Source: Klenkia sp. (lineage in GTDB: Bacteria > Actinomycetota > Actinomycetes > Mycobacteriales > Geodermatophilaceae). From it: DNA of 5,421 nt. The notes under the pieces were generated by a model. That model saw nothing but the letters and a program-made list of their open reading frames with translations, did no database searches and was not told the DNA's origin. Below are positions 1 through 4,967 of this stretch, in pieces. Where the stretch lies: positions 1-5,421 of the forward strand of contig JAOPVM010000010.1 in assembly GCA_025966215.1 (NCBI GenBank), given 5' to 3'. Numbering within the stretch: the stretch's first letter is position 1; every line of letters begins with the position of its first letter. The position numbers and the translations under genes are program-made.

Positions 1-1
1 G

Positions 2-325
2 GGCAAGGGCAACGTGCACATCGGCCCGTCGGACCACGTGCCGTGGCTCTCGGACCGCAAGTGGGCCTACGTGCGCCTCGAGGGCCGCGCGTTCGGCGAC
101 GTCCCCCTGAACCTGGAGTACAAGCTCGAGGTGTGGGACTCCCCGAACTCCGCCGGCATCATCATCGACGCCGTCCGGGCGGCGAAGATCGCCCTGGACC
201 GCGGCATCGGCGGCCCGATCCTGTCGGCGTCGTCGTACTTCATGAAGAGCCCGCCGGTGCAGTACAGCGACTCCGAGGCCCGGGACGCCGTCGAGGCGTT
301 CATCCGCGGGGACGTCGACAGCTGA
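2..325 (+). CDS. ino1: Inositol-3-phosphate synthase (myo-inositol-1-phosphate synthase), C-terminal part
   Basis: This enzyme converts D-glucose 6-phosphate to 1D-myo-inositol 3-phosphate with NAD+ as a recycled cofactor in the cytosol. In actinobacteria the product feeds mycothiol and phosphatidylinositol synthesis. Only the last 107 residues lie in the window; the reading frame is open at the left edge, and the full actinobacterial protein is about 360 residues. The fragment carries the strongly conserved blocks [37 protein letters not shown] and [18 protein letters not shown]. Family members use several lysines at the active site; conserved lysines here are K41 (YKLEVWD) and K82 (YFMKSPP) of the fragment, though I did not align them to a structure. 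The first GTG in frame (position 14) is internal to the domain and is not a start. The gene ends in TGA just before a strong hairpin, so it is the last gene of its transcript. The identification is secure. Confidence 0.96.
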   Translation, partial: GKGNVHIGPSDHVPWLSDRKWAYVRLEGRAFGDVPLNLEYKLEVWDSPNSAGIIIDAVRAAKIALDRGIGGPILSASSYFMKSPPVQYSDSEARDAVEAFIRGDVDS

Positions 326-330
326 GGCAC

Positions 331-360
331 AGGGGCCCGGACCTGCTGGTCCGGGCCCCT
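331..360 (+). terminator. Perfect 13-bp hairpin after ino1
   Basis: AGGGGCCCGGACC (331-343), loop TGCT (344-347) and GGTCCGGGCCCCT (348-360) form a perfect stem starting 5 nt after the ino1 stop codon. No T-run follows, which is usual for intrinsic terminators in high-GC actinobacteria. It separates ino1 from the lipoprotein promoter about 20 bp downstream. A role in mRNA 3'-end stability is an alternative. Confidence 0.85.
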
Positions 361-381
361 CGGGCGTCCAGGGGGTCCTCC

Positions 382-393
382 TAGGCTGAGGCC
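382..393 (+). promoter_or_regulatory. Putative -10 element of a leaderless promoter (lipoprotein gene)
   Basis: TAGGCT (382-387) fits the actinobacterial -10 pattern TANNNT, and six bases (GAGGCC) separate it from the ATG at 394. A transcript starting 6-7 nt after the hexamer would begin at the ATG itself. No purine-rich Shine-Dalgarno lies at the normal spacing. No TTGACA-like -35 is visible; its expected place falls at the edge of the ino1 terminator. This is inferred from sequence only. Confidence 0.6.
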
Positions 394-1173
394 ATGTCCG
401 CCCGGCCCCGCCTGTTCGTCCTCGTCCTCGGTCTGGTGCTGGCGCTGCTCGCCGGCTGCGGGGACGACGGCGGCGCCTCGGCCACCCGCGCGCCCGGTGA
501 CCCGATCACCGCCGAGGAGGCCGACGTGCTCGCCGGCCTGCTGTACCGGGACTTCGAGGCCGGTGGCGCCGACTTCACCGTCGCCGCGCCGTTCGCCGAG
601 GGCAGCGTGCTCACCCTGACCGGCGAGGTCGACTTCCGCCGCGGCGAGGGCAGCGCGCAGGCCGTCACCAGCTACGGCGACGGGCGGCCCGACGACACCC
701 GCACGCTGTTCTTCACCGCCACCGACCTCTGGTACGGCGACGTCCCCGGGCTGACCGAGGCGATCGCCACCGCCGGCCGCCCCGACGTCACCTACCTGCA
801 GCGCCCGATCTCCAGCACCCGGCCCGACGGGACGGCGTCGCTGATCGACGTGCTGGTCCAGCTGGTGCCGCGGCTCTCGGCCCGTGCCGACGACGACCCG
901 CGCGCCTTCCTCGAGCGCGACTACACGTGGCAGGGCCAGTCCTCGGTCAACGGCCAGCTCGCCGGCGTCTACCAGTTCGGGGAGGGCACCACGGTGGCCG
1001 TGTCGGCGGCCGACCGGCTGCTGCTGCAGTACGTCACCCGGCTCACCGACCAGACCTTCGACGTCACGGTCACCCTCGCCGACCACGGCGGACGCTCGAT
1101 CACGCTGCCCGGTGAGGACGTCACCGCGCAGGCCGCGGACTACCCGGACGTGGTGGCCGAGCTCGGGTTCTGA
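394..1173 (+). CDS. Secreted lipoprotein of unknown function (possibly LppX/LprG-like)
   Basis: The 259-residue product begins with a classical lipoprotein signal peptide: basic residues R4 and R6, a hydrophobic core (residues 7-20) and lipobox L19-A20-G21-C22. Lgt and LspA should therefore acylate and cleave it at C22, anchoring it on the outer face of the cytoplasmic membrane. A short low-complexity linker (GDDGGASATRAPGD) precedes the folded part. The rest has no cysteines and no membrane segment; it alternates short beta-like stretches (SVLTLTGEVDF, RTLFFTATDLWYG, LAGVYQFG, TTVAVSAADRLLLQYV, FDVTVTLADHG) with helices. This resembles LppX/LprAFG-type actinobacterial lipoproteins, whose known members carry lipids or glycolipids, but I recognise no diagnostic motif and the assignment is tentative. 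The ATG at 394 is chosen because it gives the complete signal peptide and sits just behind a -10 element. The gene converges on the yqgE-like gene across a shared hairpin. Lipoprotein status is sure; function is unknown. Confidence 0.9.
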   Translation: MSARPRLFVLVLGLVLALLAGCGDDGGASATRAPGDPITAEEADVLAGLLYRDFEAGGADFTVAAPFAEGSVLTLTGEVDFRRGEGSAQAVTSYGDGRPDDTRTLFFTATDLWYGDVPGLTEAIATAGRPDVTYLQRPISSTRPDGTASLIDVLVQLVPRLSARADDDPRAFLERDYTWQGQSSVNGQLAGVYQFGEGTTVAVSAADRLLLQYVTRLTDQTFDVTVTLADHGGRSITLPGEDVTAQAADYPDVVAELGF

Positions 1174-1180
1174 CGTGGAG

Positions 1181-1219
1181 GCGGGAGGGACGGTCTCTTC
1201 CCCAGACCGTCCCTCCCGC
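1181..1219. terminator. Perfect 16-bp bidirectional hairpin between convergent genes
   Basis: GCGGGAGGGACGGTCT (1181-1196) and AGACCGTCCCTCCCGC (1204-1219) pair without a mismatch around the 7-nt loop CTTCCCC. The hairpin starts 7 nt after the lipoprotein stop and lies 44 nt beyond the yqgE-like stop on the other strand, so it can end transcription from both sides. It has no T-run on either strand. Confidence 0.88.
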
Positions 1220-1234
1220 AGCTCACTTCTACCA

Positions 1235-1249
1235 GAGCGCGCCGCGCTC
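1235..1249 (-). other. Small GC hairpin downstream of the yqgE-like gene
   Basis: GAGCGC (1235-1240), loop GCC, GCGCTC (1244-1249) gives a 6-bp stem 14 nt after the yqgE-like stop. It could act as an early terminator or mRNA end-stabilising structure for the minus-strand transcript, ahead of the larger shared hairpin. In such GC-rich DNA a 6-bp stem can arise by chance. Confidence 0.3.
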
Positions 1250-1263
1250 CGCGCCCGACGCGC

Positions 1264-1920
1264 TCAGTTCTGGGACGGGTCCGCGGGGGCGGTGGAGAGC
1301 ACGGCCCGGCGACCGGTCTGCCGACCCAGCACCGAACGCCACAGCGCGGCCCCACCGACGGTGGAGACGACGTCCTCGGGCTCGCCGGCCAGGCAGGCCC
1401 AGGCGCCCTCGGCGATCTCCCCGCCGAGCTGGCCCGGGGACCACCCGGCGTACCCGGCGAACACCCGCAGCCCGGCGATGCCCGGACCCAGGTCGTCGGG
1501 GTCGGAGTCCAGGTCCACCAGGTGCACGTCGCCGTCCACCACCTGCAGCGCCGCGCCCGGCCGGCCGGTGGCCACCGCCAGGCACAGCGCCGTCTCGCTC
1601 TCGCAGGGTCCGCCGACGTGGAAGACGCCCGGGTCGACGGCGAGGTCGGCCCAGCCCGGCAGCACGTCGTGGATGGCCACCTCGCTGGGCCGGTTGAGCA
1701 CCACGCCCACCGTGCCGGACGCGGAGTGGTCGAGCACGTAGACCACCGTGCCGGCGAAGGTCGGATCGGTCAGCAGCGGCATGGCCACCAGCAGCGAGCC
1801 GGGCCGGACGTCGCCCAGCGTGCCGATCGAGACCGCGGGGGCGACGACCGGGGACGGCCGGCCCGCGGCCGAGGCGGCAGGCCGACGCTCCGGGTCGGAC
1901 GAGGCGGGCACCGGGTTCAT
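1264..1920 (-). CDS. YqgE/AlgH family protein (DUF179)
   Basis: The 218-residue product belongs to the YqgE/AlgH family of small soluble proteins found across bacteria. Their biochemical role is not settled; the name AlgH comes from an alginate regulator in Pseudomonas and should not be read as function here. Family signatures are plain: the opening strand RPGSLLVAMPLLTDPTFAGTV (from residue 39), GVVLNRPSE (72-80), GGP (103-105) and VFAGYAGWSPGQL (153-165), followed by an EI....W segment. Members are usually about 190-200 residues, so roughly the first 30 residues here, rich in Pro, Ala and Arg, are a poorly conserved extension. ATG at 1920 is preferred: GTG at 1911 would remove only three residues, and an in-frame GTG at 1968 would add 16 residues overlapping the presumed promoter region. 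No Shine-Dalgarno precedes 1920. The gene is divergent from the MFS gene, an arrangement I recall also for Rv0038/Rv0037c of Mycobacterium tuberculosis. Confidence 0.92.
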   Translation of the reverse strand: MNPVPASSDPERRPAASAAGRPSPVVAPAVSIGTLGDVRPGSLLVAMPLLTDPTFAGTVVYVLDHSASGTVGVVLNRPSEVAIHDVLPGWADLAVDPGVFHVGGPCESETALCLAVATGRPGAALQVVDGDVHLVDLDSDPDDLGPGIAGLRVFAGYAGWSPGQLGGEIAEGAWACLAGEPEDVVSTVGGAALWRSVLGRQTGRRAVLSTAPADPSQN

Positions 1921-1934
1921 CGGCTGCCAGTGTG
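1921..1934 (-). promoter_or_regulatory. Weak candidate -10 for the yqgE-like gene
   Basis: On the minus strand CACACT (1934-1929) lies 8 nt before the ATG at 1920. It matches only the A and final T of TANNNT, so it is a poor -10. It is listed because no better hexamer and no Shine-Dalgarno occurs in the 89-bp divergent gap, and the spacing equals that of pcnA. Confidence 0.22.
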
Positions 1935-1977
1935 CCCCAGGATCGGTGTCCGGCGGTGCCGTCCACACGTGCCGATC

Positions 1978-1996
1978 CGTCCGGTCTGCCCGGACG
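1978..1996. repeat. 7-bp inverted repeat abutting the MFS promoter (possible operator)
   Basis: CGTCCGG (1978-1984), spacer TCTGC, CCGGACG (1990-1996) is a perfect inverted repeat that directly touches the -10 hexamer of the MFS gene at 1997. A third copy of the half-site, CCGGACG, lies at 2014-2020, exactly 24 bp after the copy at 1990 and just inside the MFS reading frame. Such spacing would put the sites near the same helix face. This could be a binding site for a dimeric repressor of the transporter; no regulator gene is present in the window. Chance occurrence in GC-rich DNA is possible. Confidence 0.4.
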
Positions 1997-2009
1997 TAGG
2001 GTGCTGGGG
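1997..2009 (+). promoter_or_regulatory. Putative -10 element of a leaderless promoter (MFS gene)
   Basis: TAGGGT (1997-2002) followed by seven bases and GTG at 2010 repeats the arrangement seen before the lipoprotein gene. This pattern, together with the lack of a Shine-Dalgarno at proper distance, decides the start of the MFS gene. No -35 consensus is seen; its expected position falls at or just before the left arm of the inverted repeat at 1978-1996. Confidence 0.55.
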
Positions 2010-3353
2010 GTGGCCGGACGTGCGGTGGTGGCACGTCGGCTGCTGGCCCGCGGGGACTTCCGCCGACTGCTGCTGACCCGACTGTCCTCCCAGTTCGGGG
2101 ACGGGGTCTTCCAGGCCGCGTTGGCCGGCACCGTGCTGTTCAACCCCCAGCAGGCCACCGACCCCCTCGACGTGGCCCTCGGTTTCGCCGTCCTGCTGCT
2201 GCCCTACACGCTGGTCGGGCCCTTCGTCGGCGTCTGGCTGGACCGGTGGAGCCGCCGTCAGGTGCTGCTGTGGGCCAACGTGCTGCGGGCCGGCCTGGTC
2301 GCCCTCGTCGCCACCGTCACCTGGGCCGGGGTCGGCGGGCCGGCCTTCTTCCTCGCCGGGCTCAGCGTCTTCTCGGTCAACCGGTTCGTGCTGTCCGCGC
2401 TGTCCGCCGGCCTGCCGCACACCGTGGATCGCGGCGTGCTCGTCTCGGCCAACGCGCTGTCCACCACCTCGGGCGCGGTGTCCACCGTGATCGGCGGCGG
2501 GGTGGCGGTGGCCGCGCTGGGGCTGCTCGGCCCCGGCAACGGCGGGTACGCGCTGCTGGCACTGCTCTCCGGCGTCCCCTACCTGGTGGCCTCGGCCGTC
2601 GTCGCCGGCTTCTCCCGGCCGCACCTGGGCCCCGACCACCTCACCCGGACGGCGACGTCCTCGGCCCGCGACGTCCTGCACGGCCTGGTCGCCGGCGCCC
2701 GGCACGTGCTCGCCCACCCCCCGGTCACGGCCGTGCTGGCCGTGATGGCCGTGCACCGGGTCTGGTACGGGCTGCTCACCCTGATGACGTTGCTGCTCTA
2801 CCGGAACACCTTCACCGGGGGCAGCACGCTCTTCCCGGCCGGACTCGGTGGGCTGGCCCAGGTGCTGGCCGCCGGCGCCGTCGGCACGCTCCTCGCGGCC
2901 ACGGTCACCCCGTGGGCGGTCCGCCGCTGGGGCAAGGTGCGGTGGACGACCGGCGCCCTGGTGCTCGGCGGGGTCGGTCAGCTGGCCCTGGGACTGCCGT
3001 TCCTCCCGCCCACCATCGTGGCCGCCGGCTTCGTCCTCGGCTTCGTCGCCCAGGCGGTGAAGATCTGCGTGGACACCACCCTGCAGGAGGTCGTCGACGA
3101 CGACTTCCGCGGCCGGGTCTTCTCCGTCTACGACACCGTCTTCAACGCCACGTTCGTCGCCGCCCTCGTGCTGGGCGCCGTCGTCCTCCCCCGGTCCGGC
3201 GTCAGCGTCCCCGTCCTCCTCGTCGTCGGCGCCGGCTACCTCCTCCTCGCCCTCGCCTACCGCCTGTGGAGTGCCACCGCGGAGGTCTCCTCCACAGCTG
3301 CCCTCCGCTCAGGCGACCAGCGGGCCGAGTTCGGACCCGAGCCCAGCCGGTGA
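2010..3353 (+). CDS. MFS transporter, 12 membrane segments
   Basis: The product from GTG 2010 has 447 residues and about twelve hydrophobic segments in two halves of six, parted by a polar loop (around residues 197-222). Major facilitator motif A is clear in the loop after segment 2: G74-V-W-L-D78-R79-W-S-R82-R83. The block FRGRVFSVYDTVFNATF (from residue 366) is typical of the MFS_3/EntS-like branch, whose members export siderophores or drugs. The substrate here cannot be told. It should use the proton gradient in the cytoplasmic membrane. The frame stays open upstream to 1932, but that stretch covers the divergent promoter region and lacks a transporter-like N-terminus, whereas GTG 2010 gives the usual short cytosolic lead (RRLLARGDFRRLLLTRLSSQFGDG). 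The last 25 or so residues are a polar tail with less biased codons (AGT, ACA, GCT, TCA, GGA). Its neighbours are yqgE (divergent) and pcnA (convergent, 81 bp away). It appears orthologous in context to Rv0037c of M. tuberculosis, of unknown substrate. Confidence 0.92.
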   Translation: MAGRAVVARRLLARGDFRRLLLTRLSSQFGDGVFQAALAGTVLFNPQQATDPLDVALGFAVLLLPYTLVGPFVGVWLDRWSRRQVLLWANVLRAGLVALVATVTWAGVGGPAFFLAGLSVFSVNRFVLSALSAGLPHTVDRGVLVSANALSTTSGAVSTVIGGGVAVAALGLLGPGNGGYALLALLSGVPYLVASAVVAGFSRPHLGPDHLTRTATSSARDVLHGLVAGARHVLAHPPVTAVLAVMAVHRVWYGLLTLMTLLLYRNTFTGGSTLFPAGLGGLAQVLAAGAVGTLLAATVTPWAVRRWGKVRWTTGALVLGGVGQLALGLPFLPPTIVAAGFVLGFVAQAVKICVDTTLQEVVDDDFRGRVFSVYDTVFNATFVAALVLGAVVLPRSGVSVPVLLVVGAGYLLLALAYRLWSATAEVSSTAALRSGDQRAEFGPEPSR

Positions 3354-3421
3354 CCCAGGCGCAGGACGACGCCGTCGGGGAGCGTCTCGTGCACGTGGTG
3401 GTCGACGGGAGGCACCAGCAC
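3257..3421 (-). CDS. Possible small hypothetical ORF (54 codons) downstream of pcnA
   Basis: A GTG at 3421 opens 54 codons ending with TAG at 3259-3257. The peptide begins [15 protein letters not shown] and continues [12 protein letters not shown] recognise no family. In favour: a strong GGAGGG ribosome binding site with 5-nt spacing, a start 13 nt after the pcnA stop that would suit translational coupling, and first 22 codons that nearly all end in G or C (only CCT does not). Against: 97 bp at its 3' end lie antisense to the coding end of the MFS gene, codon bias fades there (GCA, GCT, GCA), and the plus strand in the same register also shows high third-position GC, so the compositional signal is not strand-specific. 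It may be a real small protein, a remnant of a longer gene, or chance. Confidence 0.35.
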   Translation of the reverse strand: MLVPPVDHHVHETLPDGVVLRLGHRLGSGPNSARWSPERRAAVEETSAVALHRR

Positions 3422-3426
3422 GCCGA

Positions 3427-3432
3427 CCCTCC
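3427..3432 (-). promoter_or_regulatory. Shine-Dalgarno-like GGAGGG before the small ORF
   Basis: On the minus strand GGAGGG (3432-3427) lies 5 nt before GTG 3421 and 2 nt after the pcnA stop codon. It is the only well-placed Shine-Dalgarno sequence I find before any start in this window, which is the main reason to take the small ORF seriously. Confidence 0.4.
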
Positions 3433-3434
3433 GT

Positions 3435-4925
3435 TCAGCGGCTGCGCCACCAGGTGAGGAGCTCGGACTCGGCGGTGTCGGGGTCCAGCGGGCCGCGCTC
3501 GAGGCGCAGCTCCTTGAGGAAGCGCCAGGCCAGGCCGACGTCGGGGCCGGGGGAGATCTCCAGCAGCTCCATGATCCGGTTACCGTCGAGGTCGGGGCGC
3601 ACCCGGGCGAGGTCCTCGGCCTCCGACAGCTCGGCGATCCGGGTCTCCAGCGAGTCGTAGGTGGCCGAGAGCATCGCCGCGCGCCGCTTGTTGCGGGTGG
3701 TGGAGTCCGAGCGCACCAGCTTGTGCAGCCGGGCCAGCAGGTCCCCGGCGTCGGTGACGTAGCGGCGGACGGCGGAGTCGGTCCACTCGCCGGAGCCGTA
3801 GCCGTGGAAACGCAGGTGCAGGAAGGTCAGCCGGGAGACCTGCTCCACGACCTCCTTGGGGTACTTCAGCGCCAGCAGCCGCTTGCGCACGAGCTTGGCG
3901 CCGACCACCTCGTGGTGGTGGAAGGAGACCCGGCCGCGGGGCTCGTGCCGGCGGGTGGCCGGCTTGCCGATGTCGTGCAGCAGGGCGGCCAGCCGCAGGA
4001 CCAGGTGCGGGGACGGCGCCTGCGGGTCGGCGAGCTCCAGGGCGATCGCCTGGTCGAGCACGGTGAGGGAGTGGGTGTAGACGTCCTTGTGCTGGTGGTG
4101 CTCGTCGATCTCCATCCGCAGCGCGGACAACTCCGGCAGGACGACGTCGGCCAGCCCGGTGGCCACGAAGAGCTCCAGGGCGGCGCGGGGCGCGGGGTTG
4201 AGCAACGTGCGGGAGAACTCGTGCTGCACCCGCTCGGCGGTGATCCGGGCCAGCTCGGGGGCCAGCTCGGTCATCGCCTCGACGACCTCGGGCACCGGGG
4301 TGAGATCGAGCTGGGCGACGAACCGGACGGCGCGGAGCATGCGCAGCGGGTCGTCGGCGAAGGAGTCGGTGGCCAGGCCGGGGGTGCGCAGCCGCCGGGC
4401 CAGCAGGTCGCCGAGGCCACCGAAGGGGTCGGTGACGGTGCGGTCCGGGCCCAGGGACACGGCCATCGCGTTGACGGTGAAGTCCCGGCGGGCGAGGTCG
4501 TCGACCAGGGAGTCGCCCCAGGCGACCTCGGGGTTGCGGGACTCCCGGTCGTAGCGGTCGGCCCGGTAGGTGGTGATCTCCAGCCGCTCGCCGCGGACCT
4601 CGGCGCCGACCGTCCCGAAGGCGATGCCGGTGTTCCACGTGGAGCCGGCCCACCCGGCCAGGACGGCGAGGGTCTCCTCGGGGCGGGCCGAGGTGGTCAG
4701 GTCCAGGTCACCCGGGCGGGACCCGCCGGCCCCGGCGGCCAGCAACGCGTCGCGGACCGACCCGCCGACGAGGTGCACCTCGTGCCCGGCCGCGGTGAAC
4801 CGCTCGCCCAGCTCGCCCAGCACCGGCGTGAGGTCGACCAGGGCGCGGACGGTCTCCTGCACCGCCTCGGGGACGGGCTCGGGAGAGGGGTCACCCGCGG
4901 GGCGACGCGGAGGCTCGACGGACAC
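3435..4925 (-). CDS. pcnA: CCA tRNA nucleotidyltransferase / poly(A) polymerase with HD domain
   Basis: The 496-residue product is a class II nucleotidyltransferase that adds CTP and ATP to tRNA 3' ends (CCA addition) or, in some members, adds A tails to RNA; sequence alone does not settle which. The catalytic head shows GGSVRD (54-59), the metal-binding pair D73-L-D75, GIAFGTV (100-106), EITTYR (116-121), RRDFTVNAM (146-154) and [12 protein letters not shown] (191-202). An HD phosphohydrolase-type domain follows: [27 protein letters not shown] (H317, D318) and the HHH at 336-338, as in actinobacterial PcnA proteins. The tail holds [15 protein letters not shown] and [18 protein letters not shown]. 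Length fits the M. tuberculosis homologue Rv3907c (about 480). GTG 4925 is chosen because a TAGCCT hexamer lies 8 nt upstream and because extension towards 5285 only reads the antisense of the Nudix gene. GTG at residue 22 is an alternative start. It is divergent from the Nudix gene, as in mycobacteria. Confidence 0.95.
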   Translation of the reverse strand: MSVEPPRRPAGDPSPEPVPEAVQETVRALVDLTPVLGELGERFTAAGHEVHLVGGSVRDALLAAGAGGSRPGDLDLTTSARPEETLAVLAGWAGSTWNTGIAFGTVGAEVRGERLEITTYRADRYDRESRNPEVAWGDSLVDDLARRDFTVNAMAVSLGPDRTVTDPFGGLGDLLARRLRTPGLATDSFADDPLRMLRAVRFVAQLDLTPVPEVVEAMTELAPELARITAERVQHEFSRTLLNPAPRAALELFVATGLADVVLPELSALRMEIDEHHQHKDVYTHSLTVLDQAIALELADPQAPSPHLVLRLAALLHDIGKPATRRHEPRGRVSFHHHEVVGAKLVRKRLLALKYPKEVVEQVSRLTFLHLRFHGYGSGEWTDSAVRRYVTDAGDLLARLHKLVRSDSTTRNKRRAAMLSATYDSLETRIAELSEAEDLARVRPDLDGNRIMELLEISPGPDVGLAWRFLKELRLERGPLDPDTAESELLTWWRSR

Positions 4926-4939
4926 GACCAGCCAGGCTA
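4926..4939 (-). promoter_or_regulatory. Putative -10 element of a leaderless promoter (pcnA)
   Basis: On the minus strand TAGCCT (4939-4934) stands 8 nt before GTG 4925, with no Shine-Dalgarno between. The place where its -35 would be (17-bp spacing, about 4957-4962) is occupied by the -10 of the divergent Nudix gene. Confidence 0.55.
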
Positions 4940-4955
4940 CTGCCGTGGCCCGCGC

Positions 4956-4967
4956 TACCCTGCTGGC
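4956..4967 (+). promoter_or_regulatory. Putative -10 element of a leaderless promoter (Nudix gene)
   Basis: TACCCT (4956-4961), six bases, then ATG at 4968; no Shine-Dalgarno is present. A -35 at 17-bp spacing would fall at 4933-4938, on top of the pcnA -10, so neither promoter shows a -35 consensus. Confidence 0.55.

Noticed and set aside
67..1086. 339-codon minus-strand open frame across ino1 and the lipoprotein gene
   Set aside because: It runs antisense to two well-supported genes and across a terminator hairpin; its product is Gly/Arg/Val-rich without any domain, as expected for a GC-rich shadow frame.
884..1741. 285-codon plus-strand open frame from within the lipoprotein gene into yqgE
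   Set aside because: Ser/Thr/Arg/Pro-rich low-complexity translation overlapping a lipoprotein in another frame, the shared hairpin and the antisense of yqgE.
1966..1971. CACGTG palindrome in the yqgE/MFS gap
   Set aside because: A single 6-bp palindrome is too common in GC-rich DNA and lacks further symmetry to call an operator.
1932..2009. N-terminal extension of the MFS protein to 1932
   Set aside because: It reads through the divergent promoter region, gives a Pro/Arg-rich stretch foreign to MFS N-termini, and GTG 2010 has a well-placed -10.
1921..2034. N-terminal extension of the YqgE protein to 2034
   Set aside because: It would run through the MFS promoter and into the MFS coding start, and adds a Pro/Arg-rich segment absent from the family.
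1229..2158. 309-codon minus-strand open frame over yqgE and the MFS start
   Set aside because: Arg/Gly-rich translation in a different frame from the clear YqgE domain and antisense to the MFS N-terminus.
2246..3457. 403-codon plus-strand open frame inside the MFS gene
   Set aside because: Arg/Pro/Ala-rich out-of-phase translation of a gene whose true frame shows MFS motif A and twelve membrane segments.
3580..4653. 357-codon minus-strand open frame inside pcnA
   Set aside because: Arg/Pro/Gly-rich shadow of the pcnA frame, which carries all nucleotidyltransferase and HD motifs.
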